From JBOICV01 sp050740255 (GTDB taxonomy: Bacteria; Pseudomonadota; Gammaproteobacteria; Nevskiales; JBOICV01): 64,000 nucleotides of DNA. The notes beneath the pieces are model-generated. The model had not been told where the DNA came from. It was given only the letters and a program-made list of their open reading frames with translations, and did not search any database. The stretch is taken from positions 1 through 64,000 of the forward strand of contig JBOICV010000051.1 of the NCBI GenBank assembly GCA_050740255.1, written 5' to 3'. Below, one piece after another: positions 1-7,524 of this stretch; position 1 is the stretch's first letter; every line of letters starts with the position of its first letter. Position numbers and translations under genes: made by a program.

Positions 1-14
1 TATATCTCTCACTG

Positions 15-85
15 GAGGTGATCTGGCGGTACATTAATGGCAGTCTCTTCTTGGCGGAAGGATTGCTAGTCTTCCAGATCACCTC
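15..85. repeat. Long inverted repeat with inner hairpin, 5' of the AhpD-like gene
   Basis: Positions 15-26 and 74-85 are perfect 12-base complementary arms (left arm GAGGTGATCTGG). An inner GGAAG/CTTCC hairpin precedes the right arm, and a T/C-rich stretch follows. The structure ends about 70 bases before the start codon of the next gene. It could be the terminator of a gene outside the window or a structured leader. The sequence alone does not decide. Confidence 0.5.
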
Positions 86-153
86 TTTCTCGGGAGGAAA
101 CGTTGCACTTACTTCTTGAATCCAAGAACCTCAACACCTGTACGGAGTCCACC

Positions 154-486
154 ATGAGCGCGTATCACGACAGTGAAGATCTAAAACATCTACGCGATTT
201 CAAAACCCTCGCGCCCACCGAGTTCAAGGCCTGGGTGGGTCTGGAGATGATCATCGGCCGGCAGGATGGCCTGATTCCACAGAAATACCGCGAGCTGATC
301 GCGATTGCCTGCGCGCACGTCACCCAGTGCCCTTATTGCATCGATAACCACGTAAAAAACGCGAAAAAGGCCGGCGCCAGCAAGGAAGAGGTGTCAGAAG
401 CGATTTTCATCGCCGCGGCTTTGCGCGCCGGGGCGGCTGCGGCGCATGGCGCGATGGCGCTGAAGTTGTACGACGCGGCGGGCTAG
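154..486 (+). CDS. Carboxymuconolactone decarboxylase / AhpD-like protein
   Basis: This 110-residue protein belongs to the AhpD/carboxymuconolactone decarboxylase superfamily, small all-helical proteins that are often peroxidase-linked disulfide reductases. The AhpD-type active-site pattern is present: Glu47, the CxxC pair Cys59-Cys62 (CPYC) and His66. This favours a thiol redox role over true decarboxylase activity. I chose the ATG at 154 because GGAG lies just upstream. An upstream in-frame TTG at 103 would add 17 residues that do not look like the family. The stop codon runs into a REP-like repeat. Physiological partner unknown; peroxide defence is inference. Confidence 0.88.
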   Translation: MSAYHDSEDLKHLRDFKTLAPTEFKAWVGLEMIIGRQDGLIPQKYRELIAIACAHVTQCPYCIDNHVKNAKKAGASKEEVSEAIFIAAALRAGAAAAHGAMALKLYDAAG

Positions 487-580
487 TAGGAGCGGCTTTA
501 GCCGCGAAGGAGTCGCGACTGAAGTCGCTCCTACAAATCCGCGCTTTGAGAGCCGGGCGCGCGCGGGCGCGCTCCTATTT
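486..580. repeat. REP-like palindromic repeat, copy 1 (GTAGGAGC family)
   Basis: The element starts with GTAGGAGC at 486 and forms nested hairpins (GCGGCTTTAGCCGC, then GTCGCGACTGAAGTCGC) up to GCTCCTAC at 534. A second GC-rich half ends GCTCCTA near 577. Copy 2 lies at 55151-55241 and has one mismatch over the first 68 or so bases. A shorter relative is at 2194-2247. The layout resembles the GTAGGAGC REP elements known from xanthomonads and pseudomonads. The element supplies the last base of the AhpD-like stop codon and contains the stop codon of the facing DUF1329 gene. Confidence 0.8.
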
Positions 581-1969
581 CGGCGCCAGCGACTTCATAT
601 TGCCGGTAGTGAAATAGGCTTTGTCGAAACTGATGGCCACGGTTTCGTCGTGTTCGTTGTTCATGGCCTGCAGCAGATAACGGCTGCTCTGCAGGTCATA
701 AATCGACTCCAGGATGGAGCCGGTACCCATATTGATGTCCGGCGACTGGGGATTGATGCTCTGCAGGGAATGCGCTTCCTGCGCGCGCCAGAGCTGGCCG
801 CGCTTGTCGTAGACGTCCACCACCGCCATCTGCCAGCTATCCTCGTCAATGTAGAAAGTACGCCGGCCGTAGATGTGCGAGGTGCCGGGACGCACTTCGG
901 AGTCCACCACCCAGACGCGATGCAACTCATAGCGCGCCGGGTCCTGGTTCAGGTGGCCCTTGCGCACCAAATCCTTGTATTTGTATTTTGCCTGATGGAT
1001 CTCGCCGGCGTTGTAGGGAATATACACTTCCTTCTTGCCCACCAGCTTCCAGGTATAGCGTTCCAGTGAGCCGTTAAAGGTATCGGTCTGGTCGTTGGTG
1101 CGCAGGCCGTCAGCGCCCGTGCCGGGATTGTCGTGGCCGACGTTCGGGGCCAGACGCACGCGGCGCTGGCCGGGGTTATACAGCCAGGCTTTGCGCGGCT
1201 CGGCAATCTGGTCGAGCATTTCGTGCACCAGCAGCACTTCGCCGCGGATGATGGCCGGCGCATGCCGCACCTGCATGAAGTACACCAGCAAATTGCCGAC
1301 CCTGTCCGGCGTCATGTCCTTCTGGTTGTACCAGAACCAGAAATCCTCTTGCAGCACCGAGGGGTTGTAATCGCCGCCGACGGTGACCGGTGTCTGGATG
1401 TTCCAGCGCCGCCCGCTCTCGCCGCGGTAGCGTGATTTGTGATTCCAGACCGGGTCCACGCCCTCCTTCGGGATCGGGAAGGGAATGCCGATCGCCGCGC
1501 CCTGGAAGCCATTGCCCTCGTTGGTCAGCTCCGCATTGAGCGCGTTCTTATGGTTCCACTCATAGACGAAGTCTGGATTGGCAAAGGTGCGCTTGCTCTC
1601 GTACACATTCATCTTGTAAGTCTTGGGATACTTGTTGAACAACGCGATGTGCGCGACGCTGAGCTTGTCCTTGTATTGCTCCATGTTCTCCTTGGTGATG
1701 GTGAACAGGGGCTTGTCGTCCGGGAACACGTTCGGAAAACGCTCCGGCGGACCCTTATAGCCGGCCGGCGGGGTGCGTAGGCCGCCTTCCCACTTCGGGA
1801 TGCTGTTGTCGGCATTGGCATTGGGATCGGCGCCGCTCGGGGTGAGCGTGCCGTTCTTGAGTTTGTCGGCTTCTTCCGGCGGCGCCTTGGCATAGCTTGC
1901 CGACGCCGCCAGCGCGAAAGCGGCCGTGAGGCTATAGGCCGCAGCACGCACCCACAATTTGCTGTTCAT
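575..1969 (-). CDS. DUF1329 family protein (paralogue 1)
   Basis: The product is about 464 residues of the DUF1329 family, secreted or outer-membrane-associated proteins common in gammaproteobacteria with lipid metabolism and related in fold to LolA/LolB-type lipoprotein carriers. A typical signal peptide ends near the Ala-rich stretch SYAKAPPEEADKLKNG. Family blocks present include HAPAIIRGEVLLV, YNPGQRRVR and the closing GRRTFYIDEDSWQ. I prefer the ATG at 1969, with GGAG about nine bases upstream; the ATG at 1978 adds three residues and its GGAG directly abuts it. It is strongly similar to the next gene, so a tandem duplication is likely. Exact substrate unknown. Confidence 0.88.
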   Translation of the reverse strand: MNSKLWVRAAAYSLTAAFALAASASYAKAPPEEADKLKNGTLTPSGADPNANADNSIPKWEGGLRTPPAGYKGPPERFPNVFPDDKPLFTITKENMEQYKDKLSVAHIALFNKYPKTYKMNVYESKRTFANPDFVYEWNHKNALNAELTNEGNGFQGAAIGIPFPIPKEGVDPVWNHKSRYRGESGRRWNIQTPVTVGGDYNPSVLQEDFWFWYNQKDMTPDRVGNLLVYFMQVRHAPAIIRGEVLLVHEMLDQIAEPRKAWLYNPGQRRVRLAPNVGHDNPGTGADGLRTNDQTDTFNGSLERYTWKLVGKKEVYIPYNAGEIHQAKYKYKDLVRKGHLNQDPARYELHRVWVVDSEVRPGTSHIYGRRTFYIDEDSWQMAVVDVYDKRGQLWRAQEAHSLQSINPQSPDINMGTGSILESIYDLQSSRYLLQAMNNEHDETVAISFDKAYFTTGNMKSLAPK

Positions 1970-2161
1970 CTTCTCCATCTCCGCACCTGTTCAGTGAACG
2001 ACGGTTTGCCCGCCGCGGTTACCGTTATGTTGCCGCAATGTGTGTAACCGCGCCGGGGCAAGCCCATCGCTTAGACAATACGTCTGCGCACCCCGTTCGG
2101 TTGCACGAAGAGTAGCAAGACCCGGGGCTGGCGGCCAGTCGGCCGGCCAAGCAGGCAGAAC

Positions 2162-2184
2162 AAGGCCCCGTCTGGCGGGGCCTT
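2162..2184 (-). terminator. Intrinsic terminator-like hairpin 3' of DUF1329 paralogue 2
   Basis: The arms AAGGCCCCG and CGGGGCCTT pair perfectly around a five-base loop. Read on the minus strand a short T-containing stretch follows. It lies about 60 bases beyond the stop of the 2244-3614 gene, beyond a REP-like element, so it fits as that gene's terminator. Confidence 0.6.
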
Positions 2185-2193
2185 GGTAGTGTT

Positions 2194-2247
2194 GCAGGAG
2201 CGAGCCTTGCTCGCGATGCCTGGTGTCGCGTGCGGGCACGCTCCTAC
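2194..2247. repeat. REP-like palindromic repeat, shorter variant
   Basis: It begins GCAGGAGC, contains the hairpin GCGAGCCTTGCTCGC and ends GCTCCTAC. It belongs to the same architectural class as the repeats at 486-580 and 55151-55241 but has different hairpin sequence. The stop codon of the DUF1329 gene (minus-strand TAG at 2244-2246) lies inside its terminal GTAGGAGC. Confidence 0.65.
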
Positions 2248-3614
2248 TTTGGCGCCACCGCCTTCATATTGCTGGTGGTGAAGTAGTCCAGCGCAAAGGG
2301 CATGTCCTTGGTTTCGTCATGCTCGTTGTTCACGGCCATCAGCAGGTAGCGGGTGCTTTGCAGGTCATACACCGTCTCGGCGGCCGGTTGCAGGCTGGGC
2401 TTGCCGCCCAGTGCGCCCGGCAGGGTGTGTGCTTCCTGTACGCGCCACATCTGGTTGCGCTTGTCGTACACATCCACCAGCACGATTTGCCAGGAGTCTT
2501 CGTCGACGTAGAAGGTGCGGCGGCCATAGACATGGGAGGTGCCGGCCTTGAGCGTGGAATCGACCACCCAGACCCGGTGCAGCTCATAGCGGGTCAGATC
2601 CTGATTGAGGTGAGCCTTCTTGATCAGGTCTTTGTACTTGTGCTTGGCTTGGTGAAGCTCGCCGGCGTTATACGGAATATAAATCTCCTGCTTGCCGACC
2701 AGCTTCCAGTCGTAGCGCTCCATGGAGCCGTTGAACACGTCGAGCTGGTCGTTGGTGCGCAGCCCATCCGAGGCGGTGCCGGGGTTGTCATGGCCGACGT
2801 TGGGGGCCTTGCGCACGCGGCGCTGGCCGGGGTTGTAGAGATTGGCGTCGCGCGCCTCTTTGATCTGGTCCAGGGTTTCCTTCACCAGCAAGACCTCGCC
2901 GCGGATGATGGCCGGCGCGTGGCGGATCTGCATGAAGTAAGACAGGACGTTATTAACTTTGTCCGGCGTCATATCCTGCTTGCTGTACCAGAGCAGCGCA
3001 TCTTCCTGGATGATGGAGGGGTTGAAATCGCCCGCCACCGTCACCGGCGCCTGCACATTCCAGCGGCGGATGGATTCGCCGCGGTAACGCCCTTTGTGGT
3101 TCCAGATCGGCTCCACGCCGGATTGCGGAATCGGGAAAGGCACGCCGACCGCCGCGCCCGTGAAATTATTGCCGTTATTGGTCAGCTCGGCGTTGAGCGC
3201 GTTCTTATGATTCCACTCATAGACGAAATCGGGAAAGGCCGCGCTGCGGCGCGACTCATACACCGGCATCTTGTAAGTCGGGTATTTGGCGAACAGCGCC
3301 TGCTGGCCGATGGCCAGCTTGTCCTTGTACTGCGCCAGGTTCTCAGCCGAGATGGTGAACTTGGGCTTGTCATCGGGATAAGGATTGGCAAAGCGTCCGC
3401 CGGCACCCGCCGGAGGCGATTTCAAGCCGCCATCCCATTTGGGGATGCCGCCATCGGCATTTGCACCGGTCTCAGCACCCATCGGGGTGAGCGGGCCGTT
3501 CTTGAGCTTGTCCGCTTCGGCCTGCGGCACTTTGGCGAGAACCGGCGTGGCGGATAGCAACAGCGCCCCGACGCAGACCAGCGCGCGGGCGCGAAGAAAT
3601 CGGGTTTGGGTCAT
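2244..3614 (-). CDS. DUF1329 family protein (paralogue 2)
   Basis: This 456-residue DUF1329 protein has a clear signal peptide (hydrophobic VCVGALLLSATPVLA followed by KVPQAEADKLKNG). It matches paralogue 1 along its whole length, most strongly in the C-terminal half (HAPAIIRGEVLLV, NVGHDNPGT, GRRTFYVDEDSWQ). The C-terminus differs from paralogue 1 around residues 415-430. It is probably periplasmic or outer-membrane-associated and involved in handling lipid or hydrophobic substrates; that role is inferred from family context. The two genes share orientation but are separated by 270 bases with a terminator, so they are likely separate transcripts. Confidence 0.88.
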   Translation of the reverse strand: MTQTRFLRARALVCVGALLLSATPVLAKVPQAEADKLKNGPLTPMGAETGANADGGIPKWDGGLKSPPAGAGGRFANPYPDDKPKFTISAENLAQYKDKLAIGQQALFAKYPTYKMPVYESRRSAAFPDFVYEWNHKNALNAELTNNGNNFTGAAVGVPFPIPQSGVEPIWNHKGRYRGESIRRWNVQAPVTVAGDFNPSIIQEDALLWYSKQDMTPDKVNNVLSYFMQIRHAPAIIRGEVLLVKETLDQIKEARDANLYNPGQRRVRKAPNVGHDNPGTASDGLRTNDQLDVFNGSMERYDWKLVGKQEIYIPYNAGELHQAKHKYKDLIKKAHLNQDLTRYELHRVWVVDSTLKAGTSHVYGRRTFYVDEDSWQIVLVDVYDKRNQMWRVQEAHTLPGALGGKPSLQPAAETVYDLQSTRYLLMAVNNEHDETKDMPFALDYFTTSNMKAVAPK

Positions 3615-3773
3615 GTTCGCACCATTACTTGTCAGAAGAGTTTAGAAGAGTTCGAGTTGAGCCCCTGAGCTCATGAAGTCGCTTGGCGCCTGGGAACATG
3701 CGCGCCAGCGCCGGTTCAGCCTACCGCAGCTTAAGACCGAGTACCAGTGTGCGGGTTCAACTCTAGGGCCGGT

Positions 3774-4751
3774 TCAGCCAAGAAAATCCAGCTTGCGCGT
3801 CTCGCCGTGCTGCATGACCCAGAACCTATCCCCGGGAATAGCGGCAGCCTGTAGAGCCGCTGCCAGCCGGCGCGGCGGCTCATCCATCGGCTCCAGGGTC
3901 AAGCGGAAGCTACCCCAGTGCATCGCCACCGAATAGCGTGTCTTTACATCCTGATGGATTTTGACCGCCTCTTCCGGGTTGACATGCATGGCCTGCATAA
4001 ACCAGCGCGGCTCGTAGGCGCCGATGGGGATCAGCGCCAAATCTATGCCCGGGAAGCGTGCGCCGATGTCCTTGAAATCCTTCGAGTAACCGCTGTCGCC
4101 AGCAAAAAAGATGCGCTGGCCCGCCAGCTCTATCAGCCAGCCGCACCATAGCGTCTTGTTGCGGTCGGTGGCCGAGCGGCCGGAAAAATGCTGCACCGGC
4201 ACGGCGTGCCCGATGACGCCCTGATGTTCCGCTTGCTGCCCCCAGTCCAACTCGATCACCTCTTTAATGCCGCGGCGCCGGAACCAGCGCTGCAAACCCA
4301 GCGGCACGAAGAAACGCGCCTGTGGGTTCCGCTTCGCTATCCATTTCACACTTTTTTCGTCGAGATGGTCGTAGTGGTTGTGCGAGATGAACACCAGATC
4401 AATCGCCGGCAACTGCTTGAGCGCGAGCCCCGGTGGCGCCCAGCGCTTGGGGCCGGCGAATTGCACCGGAAACGCGCGCGCGGAAAAATGCGGGTCAGTG
4501 AGGATGTTCTTGCCGGCCAGTTGAATCAGAAAAGTATCGTGGCCGATCCAGGTCAGGGTCGGCTCCTGGCGATTCTCCTTCAGAAATACCGGGTCGTTCT
4601 GCGCCAGCGGAAAGTGCACCCGCGCCGGCCCGGACCAGTCCCAGGCATCGAGAAAACCGACAAAGTCCTTCAGCCCCCGCCGCTCATGCGGGTAGTTATT
4701 GCGAAAACCTTTCGCGGTGTGATGCGGCTGCTTTGCTTCGGGGGGTGACAT
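3774..4751 (-). CDS. Metallo-beta-lactamase-fold hydrolase, NAPE-PLD-like
   Basis: This 325-residue enzyme has the metallo-beta-lactamase fold and resembles N-acylphosphatidylethanolamine phospholipase D and UlaG-type hydrolases. Metal ligands are visible as HNHYDHLD (His124, His126, Asp128, His129), with a later AGDSGY near residue 218 and a C-terminal MHWGSF. The long N-terminal region, with FRNNYPH and the WIGHDTFLIQ strand, is typical of the NAPE-PLD branch. No signal peptide is seen. It lies 6 bases downstream of the Nudix/MBL gene and is probably co-transcribed with it. Phospholipase activity is inferred from family resemblance. Confidence 0.85.
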   Translation of the reverse strand: MSPPEAKQPHHTAKGFRNNYPHERRGLKDFVGFLDAWDWSGPARVHFPLAQNDPVFLKENRQEPTLTWIGHDTFLIQLAGKNILTDPHFSARAFPVQFAGPKRWAPPGLALKQLPAIDLVFISHNHYDHLDEKSVKWIAKRNPQARFFVPLGLQRWFRRRGIKEVIELDWGQQAEHQGVIGHAVPVQHFSGRSATDRNKTLWCGWLIELAGQRIFFAGDSGYSKDFKDIGARFPGIDLALIPIGAYEPRWFMQAMHVNPEEAVKIHQDVKTRYSVAMHWGSFRLTLEPMDEPPRRLAAALQAAAIPGDRFWVMQHGETRKLDFLG

Positions 4752-4757
4752 GGACCT

Positions 4758-6110
4758 TCAGATACGGCTTTCCGCCCGCAGTTTGTCCAAATGGCTTTGG
4801 ATATTGCGCAGCGCCAGCGGATAGAGCCGCGGGTCTATCCCCTTGTAAATGCTTGGCAGCATGCGCAAGGACGAATAGCCCTTCTTGTGCAGTTCGAGCA
4901 CCTGGCTCTCGCGTTCGATGCGGTGCGCGAGTGTCGCCTGTAACCGGTAAGTGGTGCCCAGCGCGGCGCCATGCGAGGGAAAAATCACCGCCGGATTGAG
5001 CTCGATCACACGTCTGAGCGACTCGAAATACAGACTCATATTGCCTTCCGGCTTGGAGATCACCACCGTGCCGATGCCCTGGATCAGGTCGCTGACGATG
5101 CACCAACTGCGGCTTTCCGGCATCAGCGCGAGCTGGCCCGCGTCGTGACCGGGCACCGCGTAAATATGCACCGGCTCGCCGAGCCACTGCGTCAGCACCT
5201 CGCCTTCCCCGCGAACTTTTATCTCGACGTCTTTGAAGAAACGCCCGCGGGTCTTGCGCTGAATCCGTTCCTGGGTGTCGGCGCTCAAATGAATCGGCAG
5301 CTTCAGCCGGCGCGCGATCTCATCCGCGTATTCACGATGATCCTTGTGATGATGGGTCAAAAAAACCGCGCTGAAGCCAATCGGCGTGGCGGTGTTCAGC
5401 AGCCGCTCCAGTTCTGCCTGATTCTTGGGCGCAGGATCCACCAGAAAGCGCGTTTCCGCCGTATCGCCAATAAGAAAAGCATTGGTCCGGTCGGCCGGAG
5501 GAAGCGTATTGGAACGCACCGCGAGCTGACGCACACCCCTGATCATTTCAACGCAGGGCACGTAGCGCTCTGCATCGAATTCGTAGTTGAGTACGGGGAT
5601 GCAACGTGTAGCAGGATCTGCTGCTAACGCGCGCAACGTGGTGACCGTCGGCGGCGCCGCCAGCAGGCGGCCGCGCTCATAGCGTGCATAAAACTCCGCC
5701 GGCGGGTGCCACTCGATCTCCGCGATTTCGCGCGGATCGAGTGTGAATGCGGGTTTTTTCCTCAGTTCGATCAGATAAGAACGGGTGTCGAAGCGCACCG
5801 GCATGAAAGGGGGAGTCAGTGCGCGGCCAAACTCGCTCAGGTATGTCACCTCGTCGTCGGCGCAGGCGCCGGCTAGATCAAAGCCCAACTCTTCCTGCAG
5901 TTCACGGCATAGCGCGCGCAGCAGGCGCGGGTCCTGCGGCTGCAGCAACGGATGTGCCAGCGCCTCGCTGCTATCCGTCTTGTCAATTTTTCCGCCAGGA
6001 AAAGCCCAATAGCCCGGAAACACCGGCATCTGCGGCTGACGCCGGGTAAGCAGCACTTCGCCGTCGCAGATCAGCATGGCGGTAACGGCTTCGATGATTG
6101 GCGCGGGCAT
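4758..6110 (-). CDS. Nudix hydrolase fused to LACTB2-like metallo-beta-lactamase domain
   Basis: The 450-residue protein joins two hydrolase domains. Residues 1-190 form a Nudix domain. Its box starts GGK at 39-41 and resumes at REL-EELG (69-76) after an insertion of about 20 residues, as in the NUDT19-like Nudix branch. Residues about 200-430 form a beta-lactamase-fold domain with HHHKDH at 253-258 and a PGHDAGQL block, close to LACTB2. The C-terminus looks like the usual LACTB2 helical extension. I chose the ATG at 6110: longer readings run into the divergent SDR gene and are low-complexity. Likely acts on CoA- or nucleotide-linked substrates and/or RNA; substrate unknown. Confidence 0.85.
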   Translation of the reverse strand: MPAPIIEAVTAMLICDGEVLLTRRQPQMPVFPGYWAFPGGKIDKTDSSEALAHPLLQPQDPRLLRALCRELQEELGFDLAGACADDEVTYLSEFGRALTPPFMPVRFDTRSYLIELRKKPAFTLDPREIAEIEWHPPAEFYARYERGRLLAAPPTVTTLRALAADPATRCIPVLNYEFDAERYVPCVEMIRGVRQLAVRSNTLPPADRTNAFLIGDTAETRFLVDPAPKNQAELERLLNTATPIGFSAVFLTHHHKDHREYADEIARRLKLPIHLSADTQERIQRKTRGRFFKDVEIKVRGEGEVLTQWLGEPVHIYAVPGHDAGQLALMPESRSWCIVSDLIQGIGTVVISKPEGNMSLYFESLRRVIELNPAVIFPSHGAALGTTYRLQATLAHRIERESQVLELHKKGYSSLRMLPSIYKGIDPRLYPLALRNIQSHLDKLRAESRI

Positions 6111-6182
6111 TCGCTGACGAGCTACGGCTGGCACGGGTAAGCAGGAGCCGTTAGGGTACAGCAAGCCCGCATACAACGAAGC

Positions 6183-7145
6183 ATGCCCGCACCCACTACT
6201 GTGTTGATCACCGGCGCCGCCGGTTTCATCGGCCAGCGGGTGCTGCGTACTTTGCTGATGCGTGCGCCCGCAATAAAAATTGTCGCGACCGATATCCGTC
6301 CCTTGCCCGCAGAGCTGGCGGCACAGTTGCAATTCCTGTCGCTCGACGTGCGCGCCGCTGAGTTGCGCGAGGTGATGGCGCGTTTGCAGGTGCAATCGGT
6401 GATCCACCTGGCGGCTGTGGTCAATCCGCCGCCGGACATGTCGCGCGCGTTACTACACGCGATTGAAGTCGAGGGCACGCGCAATCTGCTGGAGGCCTGC
6501 GTCGCAGCCGGCGTGGGCCAGGTCATTGTGACGTCCAGCGGCGCGGCCTATGGCTATCACGCCGACAACCCACTGCCGCTGACCGAAGACTGCGCGCTGC
6601 GTGGCAATCCCGAATTCGCCTATGCCGACCACAAGCGCCAGGCCGAGGAACTGCTGGCCGCCTATCGTCGGCGCCATCCGCGGCTCAAACAGCTCATTTT
6701 TCGGCCCGGCACGGTGCTGGGCGTGGGTGTAAACAACCCAATCTCCGCTCTATTTGAGCGCCGGATCATCGTGGGTATTTCCGGCGCCGACTCGCCCTTC
6801 GTAATCATCCGGGACGAGGATGTCGCGGACTGTATTGTCCAGGGTGTGTTGAAAGAGGCCGAGGGCATTTACAACCTGGCGGGCGACGGCGCCATCAGCC
6901 TGCGTGAAATCGCGGCACTACTGCGTAAACCCTACCTGCCGCTGCCGGCGGGATTGCTTGGCGCAGCCCTCGCGTTGCTCAAACCCTTGGGCTTGTCGGC
7001 CTACGGTCCGGAACAAGTGCGTTTTCTGCGTTATCGGCCGGTGCTGGCCAACGATAAGCTTAAACGCGAATTCGGCTATACGCCGCGCAAATCCAGCCGC
7101 GACTGTTTTATTGAATACGCACGCAGCCGCGGCTTGCTTTCCTAG
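6183..7145 (+). CDS. NAD-dependent epimerase/dehydratase family protein (extended SDR)
   Basis: This is a 320-residue extended short-chain dehydrogenase. The N-terminal dinucleotide-binding motif TGAAGFIG follows the first strand, a conserved HLAAVVNPP block follows, and the catalytic YxxxK type motif appears as YADHK with an upstream SSGAAYG. The C-terminal part (LREIAALLRKPYLPLPAGLLGA) resembles sugar-epimerase-like SDRs of unknown substrate. It starts 72 bases from the divergent Nudix gene, so the two may share a regulatory region. Substrate cannot be read from sequence. Confidence 0.85.
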   Translation: MPAPTTVLITGAAGFIGQRVLRTLLMRAPAIKIVATDIRPLPAELAAQLQFLSLDVRAAELREVMARLQVQSVIHLAAVVNPPPDMSRALLHAIEVEGTRNLLEACVAAGVGQVIVTSSGAAYGYHADNPLPLTEDCALRGNPEFAYADHKRQAEELLAAYRRRHPRLKQLIFRPGTVLGVGVNNPISALFERRIIVGISGADSPFVIIRDEDVADCIVQGVLKEAEGIYNLAGDGAISLREIAALLRKPYLPLPAGLLGAALALLKPLGLSAYGPEQVRFLRYRPVLANDKLKREFGYTPRKSSRDCFIEYARSRGLLS

Positions 7146-7209
7146 CGTCACCGCGGCGGCGCTATACTCGGACAGACCGGCCACAGAGCCGGCGCCACGG
7201 AGAGGAATC

Positions 7210-7347
7210 ATGACCTTATGCCCCATCGCTTTAGCGGTCGGCTGCAAGAAGTGCTTCATGTTCAACGTCTGTCCGGTCAAATCCATCATCGGCGACTACA
7301 AGCCGGAGCAGGATACGAGGAGCAGCCCGCCATCTAAGCCGCAGTAG
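7210..7347 (+). CDS. Small four-cysteine protein (45 aa), conserved-looking, unknown function
   Basis: A short ORF with a good ribosome-binding site (GAGAGGA seven bases upstream) encodes 45 residues. Four cysteines are spaced Cys4-x7-Cys12-x2-Cys15-x5-Cys21 (...CPIA...CKKC...CPVK), followed by GDYKPEQ and a polar tail. The spacing suggests a bound metal such as zinc or an iron-sulfur cluster. I recall similar short proteins with a CPxA...GCKKC...CP pattern in gammaproteobacteria but cannot name a family. It sits alone between two SDR genes; TATACT lies about 40 bases upstream as a possible -10. Confidence 0.6.
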   Translation: MTLCPIALAVGCKKCFMFNVCPVKSIIGDYKPEQDTRSSPPSKPQ

Positions 7348-7365
7348 CACTTTTCCACTTATATT

Positions 7366-7500
7366 CTGTCATTCCGGCGTAAGTCGGAATCCAGTATTTT
7401 CAAAGCCTGGACTCCGGCTGGAGTTTATCCCCGGATCGAGTCCGGGGCAGGCTCTGAGCGCAGCCGAAGCCTGTCCTGAGCTTGTCGAAGGGGGCCGGTG
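7366..7500. repeat. Mosaic of dispersed imperfect palindromes
   Basis: Three repeat modules of a type widespread in bacterial genomes lie end to end: CATTCCGGCGTAAGTCGGAAT, then CCCCGGATCGAGTCCGGGG, then CCTGTCCTGAGCTTGTCGAAGG. Each is an imperfect hairpin. Variants of the third module occur at 20579-20601 and 51380-51460. No gene is present. It separates the four-cysteine gene from the next SDR. Confidence 0.6.
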
Positions 7501-7524
7501 TGACGGGTTCTTTGAGGGTTTGGG

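Noticed and set aside
2223..3557. 444-codon ORF antisense to DUF1329 paralogue 2
   Set aside because: Mirror of a clear family gene; no ribosome-binding site or domain.
3709..3779. Direct repeat GCCGGTTCAGCC
   Set aside because: Only 12 bases, two copies; no further structure and chance is plausible.
6111..6407. N-terminal extension of the Nudix/MBL gene
   Set aside because: It overlaps the divergent SDR start region and has no domain; the ATG at 6110 starts the Nudix fold.
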